The notes under the pieces were generated by a model. It worked only from the letters and a program-made list of their open reading frames with translations, searched no databases and was not told where the DNA came from. From Roseiarcus sp963824475 (GTDB lineage Bacteria; Pseudomonadota; Alphaproteobacteria; Rhizobiales; Beijerinckiaceae), in assembly GCA_963824475.1 (NCBI GenBank), contig CAWGPR010000006.1, forward strand, positions 496,001 through 560,000: a stretch of DNA of 64,000 nt, read 5' to 3'. Within the stretch, counting starts at the first letter, position 1; each line of letters starts with the position of its first letter. Of this stretch, positions 35,302 to 45,467 are shown piece after piece. The position numbers were made by a program, and so were the translations under genes.

Positions 35302-38300
35302 ATGTTGAACTCGTCGATTGAGATCCTGACCACGCCGCGCCGAGACGATCTCGACCTTTTGCGAATCGCCAACGGGTCAGGGCTTTCCGTCAGCCTCCTG
35401 CCAAGTGGCGCGATCTTCGCCATCGAGCACACTGAAGCGAACCGTCGGATCATGATCAATCAGACTCTCGCCTTGCCGATCGCCAACGGCATGGCGCGCC
35501 TGTATTTACGCGTAGGCGGACCGCAGCCGATGAGTTTGCCGGTGATGGGCCCGGAGGCAAGGCTTCGCGTCGGCGCTTCGGACGATCGCTATGTCTGGGA
35601 GGGAGAAGAAAGCGGCTTCCGCCATCGGGTCACACTCTGGCTGCACCCCCGACTAAACGCATGGTTCTGGCGGGTTGAAGTCGTCAACGACCGCGAGAGG
35701 GATGTCTCCTGCGACGCCGTCTTCATCCAGGATCTCGGGCTCGGCGATCAGGGCTTTCTCATGAACAACGAAGCCTACGCCAGCCAGTATATCGACCACC
35801 ATATCGCGCGCCATCCGCGTCTGAACCACGTTCTGATGAGCAGGCAAAATCTGTCGCAAGGAGCGGCGCATCCGTGGACTGCGCACGGCTGCCTTGAAGG
35901 CGCCGAGGGGTTCGCGACCGATTTTCGACAAGTCATGGGGCCCGCCTACCGCGACGCCGATCAGCTCGGCGTTCCATTCGGGACGAGCCTGCCGTCGGTC
36001 CGGCTTCAATATGAGACGGCGTGCGCGGCGCTGCAGTCGAAGGCGGTGCCGCTTGAGCCTGGAGCGGCGACGTCGTGGACGTTTTTTGGTTTCTATGAGC
36101 CCGATCACCCCGCGGCGTCGAGCGACTCCGATCTCACTCAGATCGAAATTGTCGAAGATGCCAGTAAGGACTGGGCGCCGCGCGAGCTCACCCTGTCCGC
36201 GCCGCCGCGAAGTCTGCTCCACGAAGCTCGATCCGCAGTCGCCGAGGCGCTCGACGAGAAAGCGATAAAAGCGCGCTACCGCCGGCGCACGCATGTCGAG
36301 CGGGTCGATGGTCAACTTCTGTCTTTCTTTGTTCCGGGGAGAACGCACAGCCGTCACGTCGTCCTGCGCGACAAGGAGCACATTGTGCCGCGCCGCCACG
36401 GCGCCTTGATTCGCAGCGGCCAGTCGGTGCTGCCCGATGAGACAATCCTCTGCGCGACCGCATGGATGCATGGCGCGTTCGGGGCGCAGCTCACCATCGG
36501 CAATACGTCCTTCCACAAGCTTTTTTCCGTTTCTCGCGACCCGTACAACATCACCCGCGCGAGCGGGTTGCGCATGCTGATGGAGACAAAGGACGGATGG
36601 CGGTTGTTGACTGTCCCATCCGCCTTCGAGATGGGCCTCAGCGATTGCCGCTGGATCTATCAACTCGGCCAGCGAACCGTCACGGTCTCTGCGACGGTTT
36701 CCGGCGAGGAGCCCGCCATGCAATGGCGCGTCACGCTCGAGGGGCCAAGATGCCGCTTTCTTGTTTTTGGCCATCTTGTCCTTGGCGAGCAGGAATATGG
36801 ACCTGCCGGCCGCACCGAGATCGAACGCGCGACGAAAGCGCTTCACTTTCCGGCCGGATCTCAATGATCGCTGGGGCCAACAGTACCCCGAGGCCGTCTA
36901 TCGTTTGGTGACAAGCATGCCCGGGCGCGTCGAAGCCGTTGGCGGCGATGAACTGCTGTACGCCGACGGCAAGCGCCGCAGCGGCGGATACGCCGCGATT
37001 CGAACGCGCCCAACCAATGAATTCGCGTTCGCGGTCGTGGGCTCGATGAGCAATGCAACGCAGGCCGAAGCGCTGGCGTCAAAATACGCCAAGCCGGTTG
37101 ACGAAGCTCAGATGCTGAAGCCCAGCGATCGCTTTTGGCGCAGCCTCACGCGCGGCGTTCGCGTGGAGAGCGCCAAGGATTTTGCCGATGCGCTTGCCGT
37201 CGACACAATCTTCCCCTGGCTCGCGCACGACGCGATGATCCATCTCACCGCGCCACACGGTCTCGAACAATATACCGGCGGCGCGTGGGGCACCCGCGAC
37301 GTCTGTCAGGGCTCGATCGAACTCCTGCTGACGCTCGAGCATGATCAGCCAGTCAAAGAGATTCTGCGGATCCTCTTCGCTCAGCAATACGAAGAGAGCG
37401 GCGACTGGCCACAATGGTTCATGCTCGAGCCTTATTCCGTGGTGCAGGACAAGGGGTCGCATGGCGACATCATCGTCTGGCCGCTCAAGGCGCTCTGCGA
37501 CTATGTCGAGGCCACTGGCGATTTTGCTTTCCTCGATGAGACGATCGCGTGGCGCGGCGAGGACAATTTCGAGAAGACCGCGCATGCCGACCCGGTGAGC
37601 GCCCACGTCGACAAGCTGATAGAGACGGTGCGCGCGCGCTTCATCCCTGGCACGAACCTCATTCGGTATGGCAACGGCGACTGGAACGATTCGCTGCAAC
37701 CGGTCGATCCAACGAAGCGCGACTGGATGACGAGCGCTTGGACGGTCGTTCTGCTCTACGAGCAGCTTCGCCGCTACGCCGAAATCCTTCGTCAGGCGAA
37801 GCGTGGGCCCAGACGGGCCAAGGAGCTCGACGCGCTTGCCGCCGCGATGCGCAAGGACTTCAATGCTTATCTCATCCGCGACGGAGTCGTCGCCGGCTAT
37901 GGCGTGTTTCGGCCTGAAGGAGGCGAGCCTGAGCTTCTGCTGCATCCCAGCGACAAACAAACCGGGCTAAGTTTCTCGCTCTTGCCAATGACGCAGGGCA
38001 TGATCGGCGGCCTGTTTACTCAGGGGCAGGCGCGCCGGCACTTAGGTCTCATCCGCAAACATCTCCTGTTTTCCGACGGCGCGCGCCTCATGGACCGGCC
38101 GATCGCCTATCACGGCGGCCCGGAGACGTTCTTTCAGCGGGCGGAATCGGCCGCCTTCTTCGGCCGCGAAATCGGGCTCATGTATACGCATTCGCATCTG
38201 CGATACGGCGAGGCGATGAGCGACATCGGCGAATTCGCCGCTTTGTGGGAGGCGCTAATGGCCGCCAACCCGATCGCCGTGACGGATGAGCTCCCGAATG

Positions 38301-38593
38301 CGTCGCTGAGGCAGCGCAACGCTTATTTCAGCAGCAGCGACGCGGCCTTCCAGGACCGTTATGAGGCGAGCGACGAATGGGCGCGCGTCAAAGCAAACTC
38401 GATCGCGGTCGATGGCGGCTGGCGCGTCTATTCGAGCGGCCCGGGGCTCTACACCAACATGCTCATTCGCCACGCCTTTGGGCTTCGACGCCAATTCGGT
38501 AAGAGAATTGTGACGCCGGGCTTGAGAAAGTCGCGCAAAGACCTCACCCTCGAATGGCCAGGACGGCCTGGCGGCGGCTCGCGGCGGCGGTAA
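35302..38593 (+). CDS. GH94-type beta-glucan phosphorylase (one frame break near 36848)
   Basis: Two frames join into one protein of about 1,096 residues. The first frame begins at ATG 35302 behind GGGGAGGGG and encodes the N-terminal beta-sandwich domains (YVWEGEESGFRHRVTLWLHP, VFIQDLGLGDQGFLMNNEAY). It stops after ATKALHFPAGSQ because of one extra T in the run at 36847-36849; removing it gives HFRPDLNDRWG and leads into the catalytic helical barrel. The barrel shows QYTGGAWGTRDVCQGSIELLL and RYGNGDWNDSLQP, whose Asp matches the general acid of GH94 phosphorylases. Length fits 1,2-beta-oligoglucan phosphorylases (about 1,090) better than cellobiose phosphorylases (about 820). No signal peptide, so it is cytoplasmic. 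The linkage specificity is inferred from length and neighbours. Confidence 0.78.
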
Positions 38594-39938
38594 GGAAAGC
38601 GGCATAGCTCCAGGCGAGCTGTTTGGCCGAGGTCTGAGCGCCGGTCGTGCGATCGAATTGTTCCGACAGATCGCCGCTCGCCGGCGTGAACGCCTGGACC
38701 GCGCGCATGAACGCATCGCCGCGTTCGATGGCCGCCTTTGGGCTTCCAGCGCCTAAACGCTCCCGAAAGCGCCCGTTTTCGCTGGTCACGGCTAAGTCCG
38801 CGCCTGATCCCAATGCGATTCCCAGTCTGAAATAGAACTCGGCAGCGGCGAGCGTCGCCAAGTACCAAGGGTTGCCGCCGAAATAGACATCGTTTGCGTA
38901 GCGCCCCATTGCCGGGCCACAGCCAGGGGGGCGCTTATGATTGAGGGCGTATTCAGCGTCGAACAGGTCTTCCAGTGCGGTCAGCGTGGCCTGAGCCCTC
39001 GGGTCGAGGACGCTATGCGCTCCATTCGGACGTCCGCCATGGAGCACGCCTAGGATGACCGCGATATCGCGAGCCTTCTCGGCGACGCCGCCGGCCACGC
39101 CAGTCCTTGAGTGATAATAGCCGTCCGCTTCGCTCCAATAGGTGCCGAGACTCGGAGCGAGTTCGTCCGCGGCGGAACGGCAGGTGCGGGCGCGCGCCGC
39201 GTCGCCCGTTTCCTGAAGCCATTCAGCGCCGCGAGCAAGCGCCTCGGCTTGCACGAGCTGCGTATAATAATGATACCCGAATTCCTCTTCCCAGATGTCG
39301 AACGAAGGTTTTTGCGCGCGCGAACGGACGAAATCCAAATCGCCGACAACGAGTTGCAGCATGGCGGCTCGGAGGGTTTCGTCCAGGTCGAACTCGGCGT
39401 CCCGCCACCGCTTAAGCGCAAGCACTCGAAGCGCTGGCCCATCATTCTGGGGGCGCGCCCAGCGGGTGAAGTCGAGAGTTCCGTCCGGATTGACGCGGGC
39501 TTCCGCCAGCGCCGCATCGCCGAAGACCTCCGCGATCTCGGCGTCGGGCCGCACATATTGCAGGAAGGAGGGCTCGATCTTGTCCCGGAAACGGCCGTGA
39601 CGAAGAAGCTGGCGCCCATCCAGGCCGCGCAGGGATCGACTGAACTCGACAAACTCCCGCAAACGATCGACAGCGGTTCGCGTCTCGATCGCCTCCGCCG
39701 GCGCCGTGCGCAACGTGTCGATGACGATCGCCGAATCCCGGAACCAGTGGAAGAAATAGTCGGGGTCGGGATCATAGGCGGCGAGGATCGGCGAGGCCAC
39801 CACCGATCCCGGCCGCGGAATGATGTGCTGCCCAAAGCCGGGGCGATCCTTGACGAGATGGGTGGCCGAGACGGAGCGCAGCATCGCGCCGGCGGCGAAG
39901 CGCGCTTCCTTGTCTACCCAGTCGTCGAGCGCAGTCAC
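38544..39938 (-). CDS. GH15-family glucoamylase-like protein
   Basis: A 464-residue (alpha/alpha)6-barrel protein with GH15 signatures: HIIPRPGSVVASPILAAYDPDPDYFFHWFRDSAIV near the N-terminus (Trp-Arg-Asp typical of the substrate pocket) and the catalytic region FDIWEEEFGYHYYTQLVQAEAL with Glu residues (about 215-220). A later CGPAMGRYANDVYFGGNPWYLATLAAAEFYF is the conserved GRYPxDxYxGGNPW motif. There is no obvious signal peptide. Its ATG overlaps the stop of the GH144-like gene as ATGA, and its 3' end overlaps the convergent GH94 gene by 50 bp. Family members hydrolyse alpha-glucosidic linkages, so its part in a beta-glucan locus is unclear. Confidence 0.85.
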   Translation of the reverse strand: MTALDDWVDKEARFAAGAMLRSVSATHLVKDRPGFGQHIIPRPGSVVASPILAAYDPDPDYFFHWFRDSAIVIDTLRTAPAEAIETRTAVDRLREFVEFSRSLRGLDGRQLLRHGRFRDKIEPSFLQYVRPDAEIAEVFGDAALAEARVNPDGTLDFTRWARPQNDGPALRVLALKRWRDAEFDLDETLRAAMLQLVVGDLDFVRSRAQKPSFDIWEEEFGYHYYTQLVQAEALARGAEWLQETGDAARARTCRSAADELAPSLGTYWSEADGYYHSRTGVAGGVAEKARDIAVILGVLHGGRPNGAHSVLDPRAQATLTALEDLFDAEYALNHKRPPGCGPAMGRYANDVYFGGNPWYLATLAAAEFYFRLGIALGSGADLAVTSENGRFRERLGAGSPKAAIERGDAFMRAVQAFTPASGDLSEQFDRTTGAQTSAKQLAWSYAAFLTAAASRRQAVLAIRG

Positions 39939-41236
39939 GATCCCGCTGAAGCGAAATGCGGACTTTTGAAGCCCAGCCTCTTCATGCCCTCGCGGATCTC
40001 AGGAATGCCCATGAATAGCTTCCAGATGAGGCCGCTGCGGTAATTCTCGATCATGACGACGATCGGCCCCTGACTGATCGCAAGGTAACTGTCCGCGCAC
40101 CAGTTATGTTGCTCGCTGAAGCCGTCGATGAAGCCGAAGCGCCCCCAAATCTTGTCGCCGAGATTATCGTAAAAGTGCCGCAGCGCCGCCATCGCCTCCT
40201 CTGGCGCGTAAGGGAAGCTCGCAAGCGCGCCGCTCGGCGTGATGACGCCTTTGTCGTTGCTCGGCGAATGGGCGTCATAGCCTTTGATCGAGTCGCCGGC
40301 GGTGAGGCCCCAGCAGTTCGGCCCATAGCCCTTGTACCCAAGCGGGTTACGCACGCAGTAGGCGTAATTGATGCGCGTATGAGCGACGTTCTGCTTCCAA
40401 TAGTCCGCATAGGCGTCGCTGAGCCCGCGCGGATCGATCCCGCAGAAGGAATAATGGGTGAAGAAGAGCGGTCCGCCCCAATCGGGTCCAAGAGGAAGCT
40501 CGACGCCCTCGAAACTACGCCCGTTGACGAACTGACGGCTCTGAGCCCAGCCTTCGTGATAGGCTTCGGCGGCCATTGAATAGCGCGGCGCAGAAGCGGC
40601 CAGCACATAAGCGATGAGGCACTCGTTCCAGCCGCGTACTGGATGGTTCAGCGCAAAGCCATTGGTCGGGCTCCAATGCCAGGTGAGCGCGATCCGACCA
40701 CTTTGGGTGTACCAATCCCATTCCGCCTCCGCCCACAGGTAGGTGATGCGATCGCGAATGCGCTTTTCCTCCGGCGTGTCACGGTCGAAATAGGCGCGCG
40801 CGCACAAGAGGCCCTGAAACAGGAATGCGCTCTCGACCAGATCGGCGCCGTCATCCTTGCGGCTGAACGGTTTTGTCGCCCCCGTCTCGCCGTGCATGAA
40901 ATGCGGGTAGAGACCGTGATAGCAGGTCGCCCTCTCGAGGCAGTCCAGCGACTTCGACAGACGAGCGTGCGCCTCAGCCCGCGTCACCCATCCGCGCTCG
41001 CAAGCCACAATCAGGGCCATCACGCCAAAGCCGGAGCCGCCCGTGGCCACGACATCGTCGGCCGGATCGGTCAGCCTTCCCGTGCGATCGCGTGCAAGCC
41101 CGCTCGCTGGTTGTGCGCCGTCCCAAAAGAAGAGGAAGGTCTGGCGCTGGACGAGGTCAAGCAGGCGCTCGTCGGACAGCTTTTCCCGGCGCTTGACTTC
41201 CTTGTGGTGCGACTTGGTTTTAGCGGAGTGTGGCAT
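39935..41236 (-). CDS. Glucoamylase-like (GH144-type) endo-beta-1,2-glucanase candidate
   Basis: A 433-residue protein of the COG5368/PF10091 glycoamylase-like family, the group in which GH144 endo-beta-1,2-glucanases were defined. Features include LLDLVQRQTFLFFWDGAQPASGLARDR at the N-terminus, ATGGSGFGVMALIVACERGW, the ALTWHWSPTNGFALNHPVRGWNECLIAYVLAAS block, PLFFTHYSFCGIDPRG and the final SYLAISQGPIVVMIENYRSGLIWKLFM. No signal peptide is evident (basic N-terminus SAKTKSHHKEVKRREK), which is unusual because many family members are secreted. It is the second gene of a minus-strand operon, 11 bp after the ABC-type membrane protein. The substrate is inferred from family and from the adjacent GH94 and GH3 genes. 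Confidence 0.82.
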   Translation of the reverse strand: MPHSAKTKSHHKEVKRREKLSDERLLDLVQRQTFLFFWDGAQPASGLARDRTGRLTDPADDVVATGGSGFGVMALIVACERGWVTRAEAHARLSKSLDCLERATCYHGLYPHFMHGETGATKPFSRKDDGADLVESAFLFQGLLCARAYFDRDTPEEKRIRDRITYLWAEAEWDWYTQSGRIALTWHWSPTNGFALNHPVRGWNECLIAYVLAASAPRYSMAAEAYHEGWAQSRQFVNGRSFEGVELPLGPDWGGPLFFTHYSFCGIDPRGLSDAYADYWKQNVAHTRINYAYCVRNPLGYKGYGPNCWGLTAGDSIKGYDAHSPSNDKGVITPSGALASFPYAPEEAMAALRHFYDNLGDKIWGRFGFIDGFSEQHNWCADSYLAISQGPIVVMIENYRSGLIWKLFMGIPEIREGMKRLGFKSPHFASAGS

Positions 41237-41247
41237 CGACGACCTGT

Positions 41248-43077
41248 CTATTCGGCGGGAAGAGTTTCGGAGGCGGATTTCGGCGGTTCGGCCATCGGGT
41301 GTTCGCGTTCCGGTTCGAATTTCTGCCCGCCCGAATCCATCACCAGATGCAGTTTGCGGGGATAGAAACCAGTCTCCGGCTGATCGTGGCCGATGTTGAT
41401 CAGGCCGATCTCAGATAATTCGCTTTTGAAGAGCGCCCTGATGCGCTCGCGCGAATTCGGGTCGAGGACGTCGAGTGCATCGTTCACCACGACCCAGCCC
41501 GGCCTTTGCAGGACGACGCGAGCGAAGGCGAGGCATTGCTTCTCATCGTCGGTCAATTCCCGGTCCCATCGATCCACTTTGTCGAGGTGCGGCTCGAGGT
41601 GCTCAAGTCCGACGCCGGCAAGCGCATTGACGACAGCGGGATGGTCAAAGCTCTCGGTCGGGTGCGGGTAAGCGACGATCTCGCGGAGCGAGCCGGGCGG
41701 GATATAGGCTCGCACCGGCATGAACATGATGGTGCTGCGCGCCGGGTGGGTGATCCGGCCGCTCCCCCACGGCCACAAGCCCCCGATGGCGCGAAACAGC
41801 AAGGCTTTTTCCTCGCCATTTTCGCCAGCGATGAGGACGCGCTCGCTGGTGTTCATGTTTGTATGCGGTTCGCTCAGCATGACGCAGCCAGCCGGCGAGG
41901 CGACGTGAAGATCGTCGATCTTTATCGACGGATCGTCCGCCTCGGCGAATTTGATGCGGCTCGTCGCTTGGCCGAGGTCGTCCATGCCCAGGATCGCCTT
42001 TCGGAACCGCGCCACGCGCAAAAGCGTCGCGCGCCAGTCCGCAAGGTTGGAGAAATTATCGACGAACCACCGAAGAGCCGTTTGCACCTGGTTGAAGGCG
42101 CCGACAATCACCATCAGTTCGCCGAAGCTTATGTTGCTCCGGAAATAGGCTGGGGCCGCGACCAGAATCGGCGCGATGATCGTAAACCAGCCATAGCCCG
42201 CGGTAATCCAGGTCAACCGCGTCACGGCGTTGACGATCCGCCATGAAATGTCGAGCACGTTGCCGAACACCCCGTTCAGGTGCTCCCTCTCGTCGGCTTC
42301 GCCGCTGTAAAGCGTAATGCCGTCGATGTGCTCGTTTATCCGCACGAGGGCGAAACGAAAATCTGCCTCTCTCGCGTAATGCTCGGCATTGAGGTTGATC
42401 AGCGGACGGCCGACGCGCCAGCTCAAGTACGAGGCGGCGCCGGCGTAGACCAGCGCGCACCACACGAGATAGCCGGGCGGGGAGAAGTCGCGGCCCGCGA
42501 TCGGCAGAAACTGGCCTTGCGAGAGCCCCCAAAGGACGCCCCCAAACGTCAACAGAAGAAGGCTCGACTGCAGGAGGCCAATCCCTAAGTCGGTGGACAG
42601 ATCGGTCAGATGCTGTGCGTCGGCCTGGAGTCGCTGGTCCGGATTGACGCCGAGCGGCCCCGAATTCGACAGGCGAAAGGCGCGCTTCGGCTTGAGCCAC
42701 TCGCCCAGGAGATCGTTCACCAGGCCTTGGCGCAAGACGACCTTGGAGCTCTGATTGAGCCACATCTGCGCCACGTTCAAGATAAGCAATACGCCCGCGA
42801 TTTCGCCGAAGACCCCGAGTTGCGTCAGGAAACCGGGCATGTCCTTGTTGGTCAGCGCATTGTAGAATGGGCGGTTCCACGAATTGAGCCTGATCTGCAT
42901 GTAGGCCGTGGCGCTGACGACCACGATTAGCGCGCCGGCCAAACCGAGGAGTTTGTTTCGCTGGCGCGAAGCCCAGAAGGCCGAAGCCATCCAGATGCCA
43001 TCCAAGAACAAACTTTTGAGCGAGGCGCTGTCCGCGTTGTCGGCGCCCTTTGGTGGTTCCTTGGGTTGTTCCGCCAT
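41248..43077 (-). CDS. SbmA/YddA-like ABC membrane protein with degenerate ATPase domain
   Basis: A protein of about 609 residues (start ATG 43075-43077; an ATG ten codons upstream is possible). The N-terminal half is an ABC_membrane_2 domain with helices such as LLGLAGALIVVVSATAYMQI and SLLLLTFGGVLWGL and the family segment NSWNRPFYNALTNKDMPGFL, as in SbmA/BacA/YddA. The C-terminal half is a nucleotide-binding domain whose motifs are altered: Walker A is GENGEEKAL (about residue 416) instead of GxxGxGKS, the signature is LTDDEKQ (about 507) instead of LSxGExQ, and Walker B ends VVVNDALDVLD, lacking the Asp-Glu pair. ATP hydrolysis is therefore doubtful. It heads the operon with the GH144- and GH15-type genes and probably moves an oligosaccharide or peptide across the inner membrane. 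Confidence 0.8.
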   Translation of the reverse strand: MAEQPKEPPKGADNADSASLKSLFLDGIWMASAFWASRQRNKLLGLAGALIVVVSATAYMQIRLNSWNRPFYNALTNKDMPGFLTQLGVFGEIAGVLLILNVAQMWLNQSSKVVLRQGLVNDLLGEWLKPKRAFRLSNSGPLGVNPDQRLQADAQHLTDLSTDLGIGLLQSSLLLLTFGGVLWGLSQGQFLPIAGRDFSPPGYLVWCALVYAGAASYLSWRVGRPLINLNAEHYAREADFRFALVRINEHIDGITLYSGEADEREHLNGVFGNVLDISWRIVNAVTRLTWITAGYGWFTIIAPILVAAPAYFRSNISFGELMVIVGAFNQVQTALRWFVDNFSNLADWRATLLRVARFRKAILGMDDLGQATSRIKFAEADDPSIKIDDLHVASPAGCVMLSEPHTNMNTSERVLIAGENGEEKALLFRAIGGLWPWGSGRITHPARSTIMFMPVRAYIPPGSLREIVAYPHPTESFDHPAVVNALAGVGLEHLEPHLDKVDRWDRELTDDEKQCLAFARVVLQRPGWVVVNDALDVLDPNSRERIRALFKSELSEIGLINIGHDQPETGFYPRKLHLVMDSGGQKFEPEREHPMAEPPKSASETLPAE

Positions 43078-43251
43078 CGAATTCGATCCATTTCCCCTGA
43101 CGCCCATTTTCGCATGATCCGGCCGCCTCGTCTTGGCGGATGTTCGGGGCCCAAGGGGTGACTGTTGCATTGCGAAGCGTGTTTTCCGATCAAAAGAACA
43201 TCGTGGATCGGATCGGAACGATCGACACGCGACTCAGGATAAGGCAAGAGC

Positions 43252-45387
43252 ATGGGACGCATCGATAAGCTGCTGGCGACGATGACGATCGAGGAGAAGA
43301 TCGGGCAGCTCAACATGGTCGCTTCGTCCGGCGTGGTCACCGGCCCCGGCGAGCTTCACGATCTGCACGAGGGGATTCGAGCCGGGCGAATCGGGAATTT
43401 GCTCAATCTCTGGGGCGCGGACGAAACCCGCGCCATCCAGCGCCTCGCGGTGGAGGAATCCCGCCTTGGCGTCCCTTTGCTTATGGGCCTCGACGTCATC
43501 CACGGCCACCACACAATTTTCCCGGTTCCGCTGGCGGAAGCCTGCCTGTTCGCCCCTGACCTCTGGGAGCAGACGGCGCGCGTCGCCGCCGAGGAGGCGG
43601 CGGAGGATGGGGTCGCCCTGACTTTCGCGCCGATGCTCGACGTCGCGCGCGACCCGCGCTGGGGACGGATCGTCGAGAGTCCTGGCGAGGACCCCTGGGT
43701 CGCTTCTGAGATGGCGGCGGCCAAGACGCGAGGCTTCCAGGGACGAGACCTCGCGGCCGGGGATCGCGTCGCGGCAACCGCCAAGCATCTCTGCGCCTAT
43801 GGCGCCGTGACCGCCGGCCGCGAATACGCGTCGGCCGATGTCTCGGAGAGAACGCTGCACGAGATTTACCTGCCACCGTTTGCGGCTGCTGTCGCCGCGC
43901 GGGTCGCGGCGGTGATGCCCGGGTTCATCGATATCGCCGGCGAGCCGATGACTTCTAACGCCGAGCTGCTGCAAGGCTGGCTCAGGGGAGTCGCCGGCTT
44001 CGACGGGGTTGTGATCAGCGACTACAACGCCGTCGCCGAGCTTCTCAATCATGGCGTGGCGGCGGACCTTGTCGAGGCCGCAGCGCTCGCCCTCAATGCT
44101 GGCGTCGACATCGATATGACGAGCGGCGCCTACATACAGGGCCTGCCCGAGGCGCTTAAGCGCGGTCTCGTAACGATGGCCGCGATCAACTTGAGCGTCA
44201 GGCGCGTGCTCGAGCTGAAAGAGCGCCTCGGCCTTTTCGATGATCCCTATCGGCGCGGCTCGGCCGCGCCTCACGCAGCGAGAACAGCCGAACGCCGCGA
44301 ACTGGCGCGCGAGGCAGGACGGCGGGCCATCGTGCTCACGTCCAACCGGGCGCAAGTCTTGCCGCTCTCTCCCGAAATCCGGCGCATCGCGGTCGTTGGC
44401 CCCTTGGCCGCGGCGGGAGGCGAGATGCTGGGATCATGGGCTTCGGCGGGTAGCCCCGAGGACGCTGTGTCCATTCTGGAAGCGCTCAAAGCGGCTCTGC
44501 CGCAATGCCGGATCGATCACGCGGCCGGCGTCGACATAGAGGGACAAAACACGGACGGAGTATTGGCCGTGGTTGGTCTCTGCACGGAGGCCGAAACCGT
44601 CGTGCTCTGCCTTGGCGAGAGCGCGGCGATGAGCGGAGAGGCCGCGAGCCGAACCGATCTCGGCCTGCCTGGGCGCCAGCGCGCGCTCGCCGAGGCGGTC
44701 CTTGACCTTGGCAAACGTGTCGTCGTCACGCTCTCCTCAGGCCGGCCGCTCACCCTGCCGTGGCTGTTCGAGCGAGCCGACGCGGTGTTGGCGACGTGGT
44801 TTCTTGGGCACGAGGCCGGGCACGCGATCGCCGACGTTCTGACCGGGAAATTCAATCCGACCGGACGCTTGCCGGTGAGCTGGCCGCGCGATGTGGGGCA
44901 GCTTCCGATCTTTTACAACGAGCTTCCTTCCGGCCGCCCCTATGCTCCCGGAGTGCACTATTCCAGCACCTACCTCGATCAACCGCCGACGCCGCAATTT
45001 CCTTTCGGACATGGCCTCTCATACAGCCGCTTTGCGCTTACCGATCTTCGTTGCGCGCCGACCCTTGTGAAAACGAGTGACACGGTCGAGGTGTCGCTAG
45101 CCGTCCACAACGAGAGCCCGGTGGACGGAGAGGCGACGCTGTTCCTGTTCGTGCGCGATCCCGTCGCGAGCGTCGCGCGGCCGCTGTTGGAGCTTAAGGG
45201 GGTGCAGAAGGTCGATCTTAAGGCCGGGCAGCGCAAGGACGCGACGTGGCGGCTCGCGGTTGAGGAGCTGTCGTTCGTTGGCCAAAGCCTCGAGCGGGTC
45301 CTGGAGCCGGGCCGGTTTGAAATTCATGTCGGCCAAAGCGCCGACCCCGCCGACTTCGTGAGTTGCGTGATCGAATTGGCCATGTGA
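43252..45387 (+). CDS. GH3 beta-glucosidase, BglX-like
   Basis: A 711-residue glycoside hydrolase family 3 enzyme that removes terminal beta-glucose units. The first domain contains LLMGLDVIHGHHTIFPVPLAEA, FAPMLDVARDPRWGRIVESPGEDP and TAKHLCAYGA; the catalytic nucleophile Asp is in FDGVVISDYNAVAEL (about residue 258). The second domain begins around RRAIVLTSNRAQVLPL, and the C-terminal fibronectin type III-like domain (VSLAVHNESPVDGEATLFLFV) completes the BglX layout. No signal peptide is visible (MGRIDKLLATMTIEEKIGQLNM), so it appears cytoplasmic, unlike E. coli BglX. The start is ATG 43252. It is divergent from the ABC-type gene by 174 bp and fits hydrolysis of sophoro-oligosaccharides produced by the other cluster enzymes. 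Confidence 0.92.
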   Translation: MGRIDKLLATMTIEEKIGQLNMVASSGVVTGPGELHDLHEGIRAGRIGNLLNLWGADETRAIQRLAVEESRLGVPLLMGLDVIHGHHTIFPVPLAEACLFAPDLWEQTARVAAEEAAEDGVALTFAPMLDVARDPRWGRIVESPGEDPWVASEMAAAKTRGFQGRDLAAGDRVAATAKHLCAYGAVTAGREYASADVSERTLHEIYLPPFAAAVAARVAAVMPGFIDIAGEPMTSNAELLQGWLRGVAGFDGVVISDYNAVAELLNHGVAADLVEAAALALNAGVDIDMTSGAYIQGLPEALKRGLVTMAAINLSVRRVLELKERLGLFDDPYRRGSAAPHAARTAERRELAREAGRRAIVLTSNRAQVLPLSPEIRRIAVVGPLAAAGGEMLGSWASAGSPEDAVSILEALKAALPQCRIDHAAGVDIEGQNTDGVLAVVGLCTEAETVVLCLGESAAMSGEAASRTDLGLPGRQRALAEAVLDLGKRVVVTLSSGRPLTLPWLFERADAVLATWFLGHEAGHAIADVLTGKFNPTGRLPVSWPRDVGQLPIFYNELPSGRPYAPGVHYSSTYLDQPPTPQFPFGHGLSYSRFALTDLRCAPTLVKTSDTVEVSLAVHNESPVDGEATLFLFVRDPVASVARPLLELKGVQKVDLKAGQRKDATWRLAVEELSFVGQSLERVLEPGRFEIHVGQSADPADFVSCVIELAM

Positions 45388-45436
45388 GCCCGATCTCGGC
45401 GGCTGGGGAACGCGGTCACGCTTTTGGGCGGAAACG

Positions 45437-45467
45437 GGCGCTTTTTGCCGGAAAACGCGCCTTTCTT
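45437..45467 (+). terminator. Possible terminator after the GH3 gene
   Basis: GGCGC-TTTT pairs with AAAA-c-GCGCC (45437-45461, one bulged C) and is followed by TTTCTT. It lies 50 bp past the GH3 stop. The tail is short, so the call is tentative. Confidence 0.35.
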
